Made by a program: the position numbers and the translations under genes | From: Mycobacterium cookii | Lineage (GTDB): Bacteria; Actinomycetota; Actinomycetes; Mycobacteriales; Mycobacteriaceae | Reading direction: 5' to 3' | DNA length: 64,000 nucleotides | Assembly (NCBI RefSeq): GCF_010727945.1 | Contig: NZ_AP022569.1 | Location: forward strand, 868,001 to 932,000 | Part shown: positions 28,801-38,013 of the stretch, piece by piece | Position numbering within the stretch: the stretch's first letter is position 1 | How the letters are laid out: each line of letters opens with the position of its first letter | The notes under the pieces: generated by a model | Databases searched by the model: none | Seen by the model: only the letters and a program-made list of their open reading frames with translations | Told to the model about the DNA's origin: nothing

Positions 28801-30084
28801 GTGTTCCGGCGCCGCAAGTTCGGCGGTGAGGCGGGACGCGTTCCGAACGACGGCTTCGGTGACGTCTTCCTGGTGATCGACAACTACCGGGCGCTCGCCG
28901 AGGAGAACGAGGTGTTGATCGAGCAGGTCAACCAGATCATCAACCAGGGACCGTCGTTCGGTATCCACGTGGTGGTCACGGCCGACCGCGAATCCGAGCT
29001 GCGGCCGCCGGTGCGCAGTGGGTTCGGATCCCGGATCGAGCTGCGTCTGGCCGCGGTCGAGGACGCCAAGCTGGTGCGGTCGCGGTTCGCCAAGGATGTT
29101 CCGGTCAAGCCGGGTCGCGGCATGGTCGCGGTGAACTACGTCCGACTGGACAGCGACCCGCAATCCGGTCTGCACACCCTGGTGGCCCGGCCGGCGCTCG
29201 CCGACACTCCGGACAATGACTTCGCGTCCGACAGCGTCGCCGCGGCGGTCAGCCAGGTGGCGGTCACCCAGGCACCTCCGGTTCGCAGGCTGCCCGCGAA
29301 GTTCGGGCTGGACCAGGTCCGCGCGCTGGCTCAAAACGACAAGCGCCAGAACGTCGGCGTCGGTGGAATCGCCTGGGCCATCAACGAACTGGACCTGCAG
29401 CCGGTGTACCTCAACTTCGCCGAGAACGCCCACCTGATGGTGACGGGTCGACGCGAATGTGGCCGCACCACCACGCTCGCGACGATCATGGCCGAGATCG
29501 GCCGGGTCTACGCGCCGGGAGCCAGCATCGCTGCCCCGACGACAAAACCGTCGGCGCAGGTGTGGCTGGTCGACCCGCGTCGTCAACTGCTGACCACGCT
29601 GGGCACCGACTACGTCGAGAAGTTCGCCTACAACCTCGACGGCGTCTCGGCCATGATGAACGAACTAGGCGAGGTGCTGGCCCGTCGTGAGCCGCCGCCG
29701 GGCCTGTCCGCGGAAGAGCTGTTGTCCCGCGCGTGGTGGAGCGGTCCGGAGATCTTCCTGATCATCGACGACGTCCAGCAGCTGCCGCCCGGCTTCGATT
29801 CACCGCTGCAGCGGGCCGCGCCGTGGGTCACACGGGCAGCCGACGTCGGCCTGCACGTGATCGTCACCCGGACCTTCGGTGGATGGTCGTCGGCCGGTAG
29901 CGACCCGATGCTGCGGGCACTGGCTCAGGCCAACGCACCGTTGCTGGTGATGGACGCCGACCCCGACGAGGGCTTCATCCGCGGAAAGATGAAGGGTGGG
30001 CCGCTGCCGCGCGGCCGTGGTCTGCTGATGGCCGAAGACACTGGTGTCTTCGTTCAGGTGGCAGCCACCGACTTGCGCCGGTAG
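25894..30084 (+). CDS. eccC5: ESX-5 FtsK/SpoIIIE-type ATPase EccC5
   Basis: 1396 aa, GTG start within the eccB5 stop. Two membrane helices (residues ~39-57 and 68-85), a stalk/DUF segment, then three FtsK-like ATPase domains. Walker A loops: domain 1 GTTGSGKS (501-508), domain 2 GAGGSGKT (883-890), domain 3 GRRECGRT (1185-1192), where Arg replaces the catalytic Lys. Domain 1 has a full Walker B (VVVIDEF). It is the motor that recognises substrates and drives their secretion. The gene is intact. A strong hairpin terminator follows. Confidence 0.97.
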   Translation: MKQGFARPTPERAPAVKPENIVLPTPLSVPPPEGKPWWLIVVGVLVVGLLVGMVGMTVANGSRMFLGAGSIFPIFMIGGVAMMMFGGRFGGQQQMSRPKLDAMRAQFMLMLDMLRETANESADSMDANYRWFHPEPTTLAAAVGSQRMWERKPDGKDLNFGVARIGVGMTRPEVTWGEPQNMPTDIELEPVTGKALQEFGRYQSVVYNLPKMVSLLVEPWYALEGNRDQALGLMRAIILQLAFSHGPDHLQMIVVTSDMSKWDWVKWLPHFGDPRRRDAAGNARMVYGSVREFAADQAELFAGRGSFTPRHASSSAETPTPHHVIIADVDDPQWEYVISVDGVDGVTFFDLTGSALWTGNPERVLHFTNDIGVIEALPRDRDTWMVIDDNRWFFALADYVTESEAEQFAQRVARWRLAEAYEEIGQRVAQIGARDILSYYGIDDPSEIDFDSLWASRRDALTSRSRLRVPFGNRSDNGELLFLDMKSLDEGGDGPHGVMSGTTGSGKSTLVRTVLESLMLSHPPDELQFVLADLKGGSAVKPFAGVPHVSRIITDLEEDQALMERFLDALWGEIARRKAVCDNAGVDDAKEYNEMRSRMRARGQDIPPLPMLVVVIDEFYEWFRIMPTAVDVLDSIGRQGRAYWIHLMMASQTIESRAEKLMENMGYRLVLKARTAGAAQAAGVPNAVNLPAQAGLGYFRKSLDEIIRFQAEFLWRDYRRGISYDDDGPAMLTHTVDYIRPQLFTTGFTPIEVSVTGPDDFDALTNGDGHSGNGEVFGTNGASAPEEDEEQEAIRTPKVGTVIIDQLRRIDFQPYRLWQPPLDQPISIETLVNRFLDHPWQEEYGTARNLVFPVGIIDRPFKHDQPPWTVDVSGPGSNVLILGAGGSGKTTALQTLITSAALTHTPEQVQFYVLAYSSTALTTVARLPHVGEVVGPTDPYGVRRTVAELLALLRTRKHTFLEFDVPSMEVFRRRKFGGEAGRVPNDGFGDVFLVIDNYRALAEENEVLIEQVNQIINQGPSFGIHVVVTADRESELRPPVRSGFGSRIELRLAAVEDAKLVRSRFAKDVPVKPGRGMVAVNYVRLDSDPQSGLHTLVARPALADTPDNDFASDSVAAAVSQVAVTQAPPVRRLPAKFGLDQVRALAQNDKRQNVGVGGIAWAINELDLQPVYLNFAENAHLMVTGRRECGRTTTLATIMAEIGRVYAPGASIAAPTTKPSAQVWLVDPRRQLLTTLGTDYVEKFAYNLDGVSAMMNELGEVLARREPPPGLSAEELLSRAWWSGPEIFLIIDDVQQLPPGFDSPLQRAAPWVTRAADVGLHVIVTRTFGGWSSAGSDPMLRALAQANAPLLVMDADPDEGFIRGKMKGGPLPRGRGLLMAEDTGVFVQVAATDLRR

Positions 30085-30093
30085 GCGTCTCTG

Positions 30094-30133
30094 ACGAAGG
30101 TCCCTCCGCCCGGTCGGGCGGGGGGACCTTCGT
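30094..30133 (+). terminator. Hairpin terminator after eccC5
   Basis: A 19-bp stem with one G-T wobble (ACGAAGGTCCCTCCGCCCG pairing with CGGGCGGGGGGACCTTCGT) and a very short loop starts 10 bases after the eccC5 stop and is followed by TGTTGG. It separates the eccBC unit from the PE/PPE genes. Confidence 0.8.
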
Positions 30134-30227
30134 TGTTGGCGGGGGAGTGCGCGCTCTGCGGCCCGACGGTCCAGCCGGACGTTTCATAGCCGGCGCATAG
30201 CTTCGCCATGTTTGCCGCCCATCTTGC

Positions 30228-30248
30228 CTAGTTAACGTCTCTAACTAG
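30228..30248. promoter_or_regulatory. Inverted repeat upstream of the first PE gene
   Basis: CTAGTTA and TAACTAG separated by 7 bases, centred 45 bases before the PE start at 30283. It could be an operator, and its right arm may also serve as a -10 (TAACTA). None of the 21-bp TGAAC arrays seen before the other PE/PPE units is present here. Confidence 0.4.
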
Positions 30249-30282
30249 TGACAGGTGTGGGCTGATGCGAAGGGAGCGCCGG

Positions 30283-30582
30283 ATGTCATTTGTCAGCACC
30301 CGACCAGACGAATTGACCGCGGCCGCAGAGAATCTGCAGGGCATCGGTGCGACCCTGACCGCGCAGAATGCCGCCGCCGCGGCTCCGACGACGGGCGTGC
30401 TGCCCGCGGCGGCCGACGAGGTATCCGCGCTGACCGCTGCCCAGTTCGCCACACACGCCGAGATGTATCAGGCGATCAGCGCCCAGGCAGCGGCCATCCA
30501 CGACATGTTCGTCGACACGCTCGGCGTCAGCGCCGGCTCCTACGCAGCCGTCGAGGCCGCCAACGCGGCCGCGGCGGGCTAA
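30283..30582 (+). CDS. PE family protein
   Basis: 99 aa, exactly the length of the conserved PE domain with no extension. It starts [19 protein letters not shown], and the C-terminal secretion motif YxxxE is present in [11 protein letters not shown] proteins form a two-helix hairpin that dimerises with a PPE partner and is exported by ESX-5. The partner PPE starts 11 bases downstream. GAAGGGAG precedes the ATG. Confidence 0.93.
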   Translation: MSFVSTRPDELTAAAENLQGIGATLTAQNAAAAAPTTGVLPAAADEVSALTAAQFATHAEMYQAISAQAAAIHDMFVDTLGVSAGSYAAVEAANAAAAG

Positions 30583-30593
30583 GGCGTTGTCTC

Positions 30594-31805
30594 GTGCTGG
30601 ATTTCGGAGCTCTACCACCGGAGATCAACTCCGGACGCATGTATGCCGGCCCGGGGCCGGGCTCGATGCTCGCCGCGGCTACGGCCTGGCAATCGTTGGC
30701 CGATGAGCTGACGTCCGCGGCGGCCGGCTACCGCTCGATCGTCTCGACGCTGTCCGGCGGGGCGTGGACCGGCCCCAGTTCGACGGCGATGGCCGCGGCC
30801 GCCGCCCCCTACGTGACTTGGCTCAGCGCCACCGGAGATCAGGCACAGCAGACCGCCGCGCAAGCCGCCGCCGCGGCCAGCGCCTACGAAACCGCCTTTG
30901 CCGCGACGGTTCCGCCGCCGCTCATCGAAGCGAACCGGAGCCTGCTGGCGGCGCTCGTGGCGACCAACGTCCTCGGGCAGAACACCCCGGCGATTGCTGC
31001 GGCGGAGGCGCTTTATGGCGAGATGTGGGCCCAGGACGCCGCCGCCATGTACGGCTACGCCGGCGCCTCGTCGACGGCTTCGCAAGTCACACCGTTCACA
31101 ACACCGCCGAAGACCACCAATTCCAGCGGTCCGTTGAGCCAGTCCGCCGCGGCCGCCCAATCCGTGGGCACCGCCAGCGGCACCGATGTCGAGACGCTGA
31201 TGTCGTCTGGCCCGCAAGCGATTTCCGGAATGCCTCAGGCCCTGCAAAGCCTGGCGTCCCCGCAGAGCCTGGACAGCGTCGCATCGACCGCCACCGCGAC
31301 CGGTACCTCATCGTCGTCGACATCGGCGATGTCGATGCTGAATGAACTCAGCACGCCGCTGAGACTGGCATCGATGCCGATGAGCATGCTGTCGAAATTG
31401 TTCACGGCGGGCAGCACGGCCACCGCCGCCAAAGCCGCGACCACGGCCGCCAACGAGTTGGGGGCGGCCCACGCCGTCGGCCTCGCGTCGAGTCCCGCCG
31501 CGCTGGGTTCGACGGGCTTCGGCGCCGGCGCGCCGGCCCTCTCGGCGGGTATGGGCCGGGCCACGTCGATCGGTCCGTTGTCGGTGCCGTCCGCCTGGAC
31601 CGGTGCGGCGCCGTCGGCGTTTCCCGCCGGGACGGCGATGCACCTCGGCGCCACTTCCGCCATCCCTGCGGCGCCGGCGGCTGCGCATTCGGCCTTGCCG
31701 CCGATGATGCCGGTGGCCAACATGGGCGGACAAAAGGGCGCCGGAACACCGACCCGATTCGAGCTCCGCTCGACTGTGATCCCGTTCACGCCGGCTGCCG
31801 GCTAA
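30594..31805 (+). CDS. PPE family protein (SVP subfamily)
   Basis: 403 aa from the GTG at 30594. The ~180-residue PPE helical domain ([31 protein letters not shown]) binds the co-encoded PE and the EspG5 chaperone. The alanine/serine-rich C-terminal part contains the SVP signature [10 protein letters not shown] near residue 325. An ESX-5 substrate. A long open frame upstream of 30594 is only read-through of the PE region. Confidence 0.93.
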   Translation: MLDFGALPPEINSGRMYAGPGPGSMLAAATAWQSLADELTSAAAGYRSIVSTLSGGAWTGPSSTAMAAAAAPYVTWLSATGDQAQQTAAQAAAAASAYETAFAATVPPPLIEANRSLLAALVATNVLGQNTPAIAAAEALYGEMWAQDAAAMYGYAGASSTASQVTPFTTPPKTTNSSGPLSQSAAAAQSVGTASGTDVETLMSSGPQAISGMPQALQSLASPQSLDSVASTATATGTSSSSTSAMSMLNELSTPLRLASMPMSMLSKLFTAGSTATAAKAATTAANELGAAHAVGLASSPAALGSTGFGAGAPALSAGMGRATSIGPLSVPSAWTGAAPSAFPAGTAMHLGATSAIPAAPAAAHSALPPMMPVANMGGQKGAGTPTRFELRSTVIPFTPAAG

Positions 31806-31847
31806 CGGCCGTACTGCGGCTACCCGGTAGCGCAGAACCAAACATTG

Positions 31848-31900
31848 AACGAACAACAGTTGATCGCGGATGAACTTTCTTTGTAGAGGAATGAATAGTC
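31848..31900 (+). promoter_or_regulatory. RegX3/PHO-box-like array A (21-bp spacing)
   Basis: Units CGAACAACAGTT, TGAACTTTCTT and TGAATAGTCGG begin at 31850, 31871 and 31892, i.e. 21 bp apart (two helical turns). The last unit starts 38 bp before CCATCTAA, the upstream edge of the -10 region; array B at 33834 has the identical distance. Confidence 0.5.
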
Positions 31901-31929
31901 GGCATCGTCGTGGCCGATCGCCCGCGCCG

Positions 31930-31940
31930 CCATCTAAGTT
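31930..31940 (+). promoter_or_regulatory. Probable -10 region for the PPE at 32186
   Basis: CCATCTAAGTT followed by CTCAACC closely matches CCATCTAATCT-TTCAACC at 33914. TAAGTT (31935-31940) fits the mycobacterial TANNNT -10. Confidence 0.45.
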
Positions 31941-32185
31941 CTCAACCAGCGACTGTTCAGCGATGAGCATCGGCGCTCAATGTTGTTGACGCTCAGGGTT
32001 ACCGAGTACAGAAAGCACACGTCGTCTGTGGCCACATACCGCGCTCTGCGCAACGCTATCGATCGGGCGGTCGACCACCAGCGCCCGCCGACTGCTGACC
32101 AGCTCATGACAACGCCGCGCACCGCCGCCCCCGCGCGACGGCTGACGGGGCGACGCAACTTTGGCTTGTTTACGGAGGGTTTCTA

Positions 32186-33436
32186 GTGCTTGATTTCGGG
32201 CTGTTGCCGCCGGAGGTCAATTCAGGTCGGATGTATTCCGGTCCCGGTCCTGGGCCGATGCTGGCGGCCTCCGAGGCTTGGGACAGCCTGGCCGCGGAGT
32301 TGGGTTTCGCCGCCGCCGGCTACACCTCAGCTGTTACGGAGCTGACGAGCAACGCGTGGGTAGGCCCGACATCGGTGGCGATGACGGCCGCGGTCACTCC
32401 CTACATCGATTGGATGACCACGACGGGCGCGCAGGCCGAAGAGACGGCCAACCAAGCTCGCGCGGCAGTCGCCGCATACGAGGCGGCGTTCGCGATGACG
32501 GTGCCGCCGCCGGTGATCGCGGCCAACCGTGCGCTGCTGGCCGCTTTGGTGGCAACCAACTTTCTCGGTCAGAACACTCCCGCGATCATGGCCACCGAGG
32601 CCCTGTACATCGAGATGTGGGCACAGGACGCCGCCGCCATGTACGGCTACGCCGGCGCCTCGCAGGTCGCCTCGACCGTGACGCCGTTCACCGCGCCGCC
32701 CCAGACGACCAACCCCGAGGGGGCGAGCAGCCAGGCCAGCGCGGCGGCCAATGCCGCTGCCACGCCGGCCGGCCAAGCGGCGACGGTGGCGCAGAACGCG
32801 GCCTCGATAGCGCCGTCCGCGACCACTCAGACGGCCGCGTCCACCGCGGCGCCCGTGGCGACCCCCCCAACGACGCTGGGCGCCTGGCTCGAGACACTGT
32901 GGCAAAACACCATCACGAACTTCCCGACCGGCGGTTGGGGCGTGGGCCTGACGGGCGGAACGTCGGGCAACCTGAACACGATGCGGCAGATCCTCCAGGC
33001 CTACTTCGCGGTCGGTCTCGCAAACTTCGGCTACGGCATCGGCCAGCAGACGATTACCCCCGCCCAGGCAACGGCACTAGAGCAAGGGCTTGGCTTGATG
33101 CCTAAGCCTGTGGCAGCACTTCCCCCCATCGGCGGCACCGCAGGCGTCAGCGGCGCACCGTTTACGGCCAGCAGCGTGTCGGCCAGTTTGGGCGAGGCGA
33201 ACGCTCTCGGTCGGCTGTCGGTGCCCGCGAGTTGGCAAGGATCGATGCCCACGGAGACGGTGGAGGCCCGGCTGGTCAGCTCCGCGCGGCCTGTCGCGCC
33301 GTCGGCGAATGGAATCCTCAACGGTGTTCCGATGTCGGGGGCCGGCGCCGGTATGGGTCGCCAGGGCACCGCCGCCTACACCGTCAAATACGGGGTCCGG
33401 CACGCCGTGATGACCAAGCCGCCCGCAGGCGGCTGA
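32186..33436 (+). CDS. PPE family protein (SVP subfamily), no adjacent PE partner
   Basis: 416 aa, GTG start after GGAGGGTTTCTA. The PPE domain is standard ([47 protein letters not shown]). The C-terminal region includes [16 protein letters not shown] and the SVP signature [11 protein letters not shown]. Unlike the flanking PPE genes it has no PE gene immediately upstream, so its dimer partner must come from another locus. It has its own promoter candidate. Confidence 0.92.
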   Translation: MLDFGLLPPEVNSGRMYSGPGPGPMLAASEAWDSLAAELGFAAAGYTSAVTELTSNAWVGPTSVAMTAAVTPYIDWMTTTGAQAEETANQARAAVAAYEAAFAMTVPPPVIAANRALLAALVATNFLGQNTPAIMATEALYIEMWAQDAAAMYGYAGASQVASTVTPFTAPPQTTNPEGASSQASAAANAAATPAGQAATVAQNAASIAPSATTQTAASTAAPVATPPTTLGAWLETLWQNTITNFPTGGWGVGLTGGTSGNLNTMRQILQAYFAVGLANFGYGIGQQTITPAQATALEQGLGLMPKPVAALPPIGGTAGVSGAPFTASSVSASLGEANALGRLSVPASWQGSMPTETVEARLVSSARPVAPSANGILNGVPMSGAGAGMGRQGTAAYTVKYGVRHAVMTKPPAGG

Positions 33437-33831
33437 CGGCGAGCGAGAGTCGATCGACCCGACTCAGACATTGCGCGGCAAGGCATTTCAGGTCCCCTGT
33501 GCGCACCGCACCACCCGCCAACGGAATTGCCCTGTCTTCCGATTCACGGCCCCGCCCCAGCGCTTGCGGTGGGTGGCTCGCGTGTCAAAAGCCTTTTAGG
33601 CGTAGCGATTTCACGCTCGAGGTCCTTGGGCGGCTCGGCGTGCTTACGCCCAACCGAGGGGCAGCCAGCTCCGCGCGATGTACTGAAAGTCCTTGTGGCT
33701 GAGGCCCGCTACCACGATCTGCACGATGCCCAGCTGCAGTCGCGACACCCGCGACGGGCCTGAACCACGGCACGTTTCAGTAGCCGGTCGGATTGAAACG
33801 TTACCGCAGGTGGAAGGTTTGTCGAACGCGG

Positions 33832-33885
33832 GATGAACGGCCGATATCGAGGGGTGAATACTGGTCGTCCAGGCGTGAACAGTTT
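33832..33885 (+). promoter_or_regulatory. RegX3/PHO-box-like array B (21-bp spacing)
   Basis: Units TGAACGGCC, TGAATACTG and TGAACAGTT begin at 33834, 33855 and 33876, spaced exactly 21 bp. The reverse complement of GGTGAAC-type units is GTTCACC, the core of actinobacterial PHO boxes bound by PhoP/RegX3-type regulators. The last unit is 38 bp from CCATCTAA, as in array A. Confidence 0.5.
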
Positions 33886-33913
33886 GGTCGGGAGGGCCTT
33901 TATCCGAGCGTGA

Positions 33914-33924
33914 CCATCTAATCT
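33914..33924 (+). promoter_or_regulatory. Probable -10 region for the PE-PPE pair at 33985
   Basis: CCATCTAATCT with TAATCT at 33919-33924 (TANNNT). The expected start of transcription is near 33931, giving a leader of about 54 bases. Confidence 0.45.
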
Positions 33925-33984
33925 TTCAACCGAACGACCTTGCCCGAGGTCGTAGATGCGCTCGGTTATTTAGGAGGAGACCGG

Positions 33985-34284
33985 ATGTCGTTCGTGACCA
34001 CACAGCCGGAAGCACTATCGGCAGCGGCCACCAGCCTGCAGGGGATTGGCTCAGGGCTCAACGCCCAGAACGCCGCTGCGGCGGGTCCCACCACAGGAGT
34101 GGTTCCCGCTGCCGCGGACGAGGTTTCGGCTCTGACGGCGGCCCAGTTCGTTGCTCACGCGCAGATGTACCAGGCCGTGAGTCAGCAGGCTGCAGCCATC
34201 CACGAGATGTTCGTCAACACGTTGGGCACCAGCGCCGGTTCCTACGCAGCCACCGAGGCCGCCAACGCGGCTGCGGCCGGCTAG
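33985..34284 (+). CDS. PE family protein
   Basis: 99 aa, PE domain only. TAGGAGGAGACCGG supplies an excellent ribosome site for the ATG at 33985; an upstream in-frame start at 33940 is not needed. It begins MSFVTTQPEALSAAATSLQ and carries the YxxxE secretion motif in SYAATEAAN. It differs from the PE at 38014 at only about five of 99 residues, so the two are recent duplicates or are kept alike by gene conversion. Its PPE partner starts 11 bases later. Confidence 0.94.
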   Translation: MSFVTTQPEALSAAATSLQGIGSGLNAQNAAAAGPTTGVVPAAADEVSALTAAQFVAHAQMYQAVSQQAAAIHEMFVNTLGTSAGSYAATEAANAAAAG

Positions 34285-34295
34285 GAGGCTTTTTC

Positions 34296-35531
34296 ATGAT
34301 CGATTTCGGGGCGTTACCGCCTGAAGTCAACTCGGCCCGCATGTACACGGGTCCGGGGTCGTCGTCACTGCAGACTGCCGCATCAGCGTGGAACGGCCTC
34401 GCGGCTGAGCTTCAGCAAGCTGCTCAGGGCTACGAGACGGTGATCACGCAGCTGTCCAGCGACGGATGGACGGGGCCGGCGTCAGCGAGCATGGCCAGTG
34501 CCGCCCAGCCGTACATCAACTGGATGCAGGAGACGGCCGCCCAGGCTGAACAGGCCGCGGCACAAGCTCAGTCCGCAGCCGCCGCGTACGAGCAGGCTTT
34601 CGCGCAAACGGTGGCACCGCCGGTCATTGCCGCCAATCGCGCTGAGACTCAGGCGTATACGGCAGCCAACGTGTTCGGTCAGTACACCGGGGTGATTGCG
34701 CAACTCGAGGCACAGTACGCGCAGATGTGGGCGCAGGACGCCGCGGCCATGTACGGCTACGCGGGCCAATCGGCGGCGGCCAGCAAGGTGACTCCGTTTG
34801 CCACGCCGGCTCAGACGACCAACCCGTCCGGCACTGCGAGTCAAAACGCCGCGGTCGCTGCCGCCACCGGCAGTTCGGCGGCGACGAACTCCCAGAGCAT
34901 CTTGTCGAAGCTGACCTCGTCGCTGCCTAACTCGCTGCAAAGCCTGGCGTCGCCTACTTCTGCGGCGTCCTCCGCGGCGGCCACCCCGTTGACGCCGCTG
35001 CAGGAGCTCTACGCGTTCATATTCGGGACGAGCGTGCTGCCCACGAACCTTTCGGCACTCGTGAGCAACTACTCGCCTTACGCGAGCTTGTTCTACAACA
35101 CTGAGGGTCTGCCTTACTTCAGCGTTGGTATGGGCAACTTCGGCGTCCAGATCGCGAAGAGCGCCGGAATGTTGGGCGGGGCAGCCCCGGCTGCTGCTGC
35201 CCCAGCACTCCACGGCTTGAGTGGCCTCGGAGCCGGGCTCGGCGGCGGCGCTGCCGGCGGGGCCGCGCATTCGGTGTCCGCCATTTCCGGTGGCGCCGGT
35301 TCGGTCGGCAAACTCGCGGTGCCCGCGTCGTGGATCGGCGGCGGAACTCCCGCGGCGACGCCGCAGGTGCAGCTCGTCAGCAGCGTCAGCGCCGCCCCGG
35401 AGGCCGCGGGTAGCGGAAACCTCATGGGCGGTATGCCGCTGGCCGGTACGAGAGCTGGTAGTGGCTTCGGCTCGGGCCCCCGCTACGGGTTCAAACCCAC
35501 GGTGATGCCCCGGCCGCCGTCAGCCGGCTAA
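34296..35531 (+). CDS. PPE family protein (SVP-like)
   Basis: 411 aa, ATG start after GGAGGC. The PPE domain shows FGALPPEVNSARMYTG, WTGPAS and [16 protein letters not shown]. The segment between (AYTAANVFGQYTGVIAQLE) differs from the [10 protein letters not shown] version in the neighbouring PPEs, marking a distinct clade. The SVP signature is altered to GKLAVPASW. The C-terminus [15 protein letters not shown] is shared with the PPE at 47275. A strong hairpin terminator lies 19 bases past the stop. Confidence 0.93.
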   Translation: MIDFGALPPEVNSARMYTGPGSSSLQTAASAWNGLAAELQQAAQGYETVITQLSSDGWTGPASASMASAAQPYINWMQETAAQAEQAAAQAQSAAAAYEQAFAQTVAPPVIAANRAETQAYTAANVFGQYTGVIAQLEAQYAQMWAQDAAAMYGYAGQSAAASKVTPFATPAQTTNPSGTASQNAAVAAATGSSAATNSQSILSKLTSSLPNSLQSLASPTSAASSAAATPLTPLQELYAFIFGTSVLPTNLSALVSNYSPYASLFYNTEGLPYFSVGMGNFGVQIAKSAGMLGGAAPAAAAPALHGLSGLGAGLGGGAAGGAAHSVSAISGGAGSVGKLAVPASWIGGGTPAATPQVQLVSSVSAAPEAAGSGNLMGGMPLAGTRAGSGFGSGPRYGFKPTVMPRPPSAG

Positions 35532-35549
35532 CAGCCGATCAGCTTCACA

Positions 35550-35589
35550 ACTCCTGGGGTGTCACGTCTCGACGTGGCACCCCAGGAGT
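35550..35589 (+). terminator. Hairpin terminator after the third PPE
   Basis: ACTCCTGGGGTGTCACGTC pairs with GACGTGGCACCCCAGGAGT over 19 bp with one G-T wobble and a 2-base spacer. There is no U-run, as is common in mycobacteria. Confidence 0.75.
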
Positions 35590-35744
35590 GTCCTGCCGTC
35601 AAGAACGAGGCGACCCCCGAGGTAAATCGCAGATGTCGCAATCATGGCTCTAATATGAACAATTGGCATCGTTCCGGAAGCACGCGAGAGCAGTGGCGTA
35701 GGTTTCCGGTTGGTGAACAATCAGGTCTCGGGCAGGAGGGACAC

Positions 35745-36101
35745 GTGGCGCGACATGCGGAGGCATCCGGTGCCCTGGCTCTCTCACGGAGACCCCGCGA
35801 CGCCGCACGAATGCTCCCCAGGACCACTACCGGGACGCCGGCATTAAGTGCAGCAAGCGTTTTGACCCGCCGCCCCGCTCAGCCTGCCGAGGAAGCTCAG
35901 GCGCGAGTGTTTGAGCGGCTTCTGCAGGCCGAGTGCGCCGAACTTCAGGAGCTTGCGCGCCGGATGGCCCGCGACGAGAACCGAAACTCTGGCGATTCCG
36001 GAGAGTTGACCCAGATACGTGCTCGCATCGACGAAGTCCGTGGTCTGCTGCGGGCATTGCAAGGGCGGTTCCCACATTCCGTGCCGAACAACGACCGTTA
36101 G
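35745..36101 (+). CDS. Small protein of unknown function inside the ESX-5 locus
   Basis: 118 aa from the GTG at 35745, chosen because GGCAGGAGGGACAC is a strong ribosome site; the frame is open further upstream but runs through the terminator. Residues 1-45 are basic and probably disordered. The C-terminal ~60 residues (ARVFERLLQAECAELQELAR, then TQIRARIDEVRGLLRALQGR) form a predicted two-helix coiled coil, a size and shape reminiscent of small helical T7SS-associated proteins. No WxG or YxxxD/E motif. I do not recognise an M. tuberculosis counterpart. Confidence 0.6.
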   Translation: MARHAEASGALALSRRPRDAARMLPRTTTGTPALSAASVLTRRPAQPAEEAQARVFERLLQAECAELQELARRMARDENRNSGDSGELTQIRARIDEVRGLLRALQGRFPHSVPNNDR

Positions 36102-36127
36102 CCGGCGCGAATCAGATTGGCGCCGGT

Positions 36128-37646
<1,519 letters not shown>

Positions 37647-38013
37647 GCCACGGCGCGTCAGAGGCACGCCAGCGCGAGCAGACCCGATCCTGACGTTATC
37701 CGCGGCGAGATTTATTCCGCTTCGCAACCCTCACCTTCGGCCGGCACCCGTAAACGGACCGAGTCGCCGCTACTGGCGGACAATCCCGCCGCCGAATCGG
37801 CACGACTGTATATCGTCAGCTCACGGCCACATTTGAGCCAAAAACCCATGTTGACAGAGCGACCTCTGTTACTCGGCTGTTACCGGAGATGAACAGTTGT
37901 TGCTCTCGGGTGAACAGTTGCAAACACCCAGCTTTGGCCCCAGCGCAGAGCGGAACGCACGTCTATTCTCATGCACGGAAAGATTGGCGAACCGAACCCG
38001 AAAGGACGCCGAC
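37647..38013. other. Regulatory region upstream of PE-esxM-esxN
   Basis: 367 bases without a gene. TTGACA at 37851-37856 has no convincing -10 at 17 bp. The two-unit TGAACAGTTG array C lies at 37888-37920 and TATTCT at 37964-37969 is the best -10, giving a leader of about 38 bases. In M. tuberculosis a RegX3 site has been described in the corresponding pe19 upstream region. Confidence 0.5.
37888..37920 (+). promoter_or_regulatory. RegX3/PHO-box-like array C
   Basis: GATGAACAGTTG and GGTGAACAGTTG start at 37888 and 37909 (TGAA at 37890 and 37911), again exactly 21 bp apart and matching at 11 of 12 positions apart from the leading bases. The last unit is 53 bp from TATTCT, one helical turn further than in arrays A and B (43 bp). 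Confidence 0.5.

Larger units (their letters stand above)
31806..32185. other. Long leader region of the orphan PPE gene
   Basis: 380 bases with a three-unit TGAAC array (31848-31900), a -10 region (CCATCTAAGTT, 31930-31940) and then a ~240-base 5' leader. A 68-codon frame (31980-32186) ends in a TAG overlapping the PPE GTG. It lacks a ribosome site and does not resemble PE, so it is not called as a gene. GGAGGG lies just before the PPE start. Confidence 0.5.
33437..33984. other. Intergenic region upstream of the second PE-PPE pair
   Basis: About 550 bases without a credible gene. It contains an 8-bp inverted repeat (ACGTTTCA / TGAAACGT, 33772-33801, 14-base spacer), the TGAAC array B (33832-33885) and a -10 region at 33914-33924, giving a ~54-base leader before the PE start. 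The 300 bases next to the upstream PPE show nothing recognisable. Confidence 0.5.

Noticed and set aside
27391..29586. 731-codon open frame antisense to eccC5
   Set aside because: Low-complexity His/Arg/Asp-rich translation typical of the complement of GC-rich coding DNA; eccC5 on the other strand is unmistakable.
25894..30084. Split eccC5 (two genes, as in an older M. tuberculosis annotation)
   Set aside because: The frame is continuous with three ATPase domains; there is no internal stop or frameshift.
31980..32186. 68-codon ORF ending on the start codon of the orphan PPE
   Set aside because: The TAG/GTG overlap is suggestive of coupling, but there is no ribosome site and no PE-like sequence.
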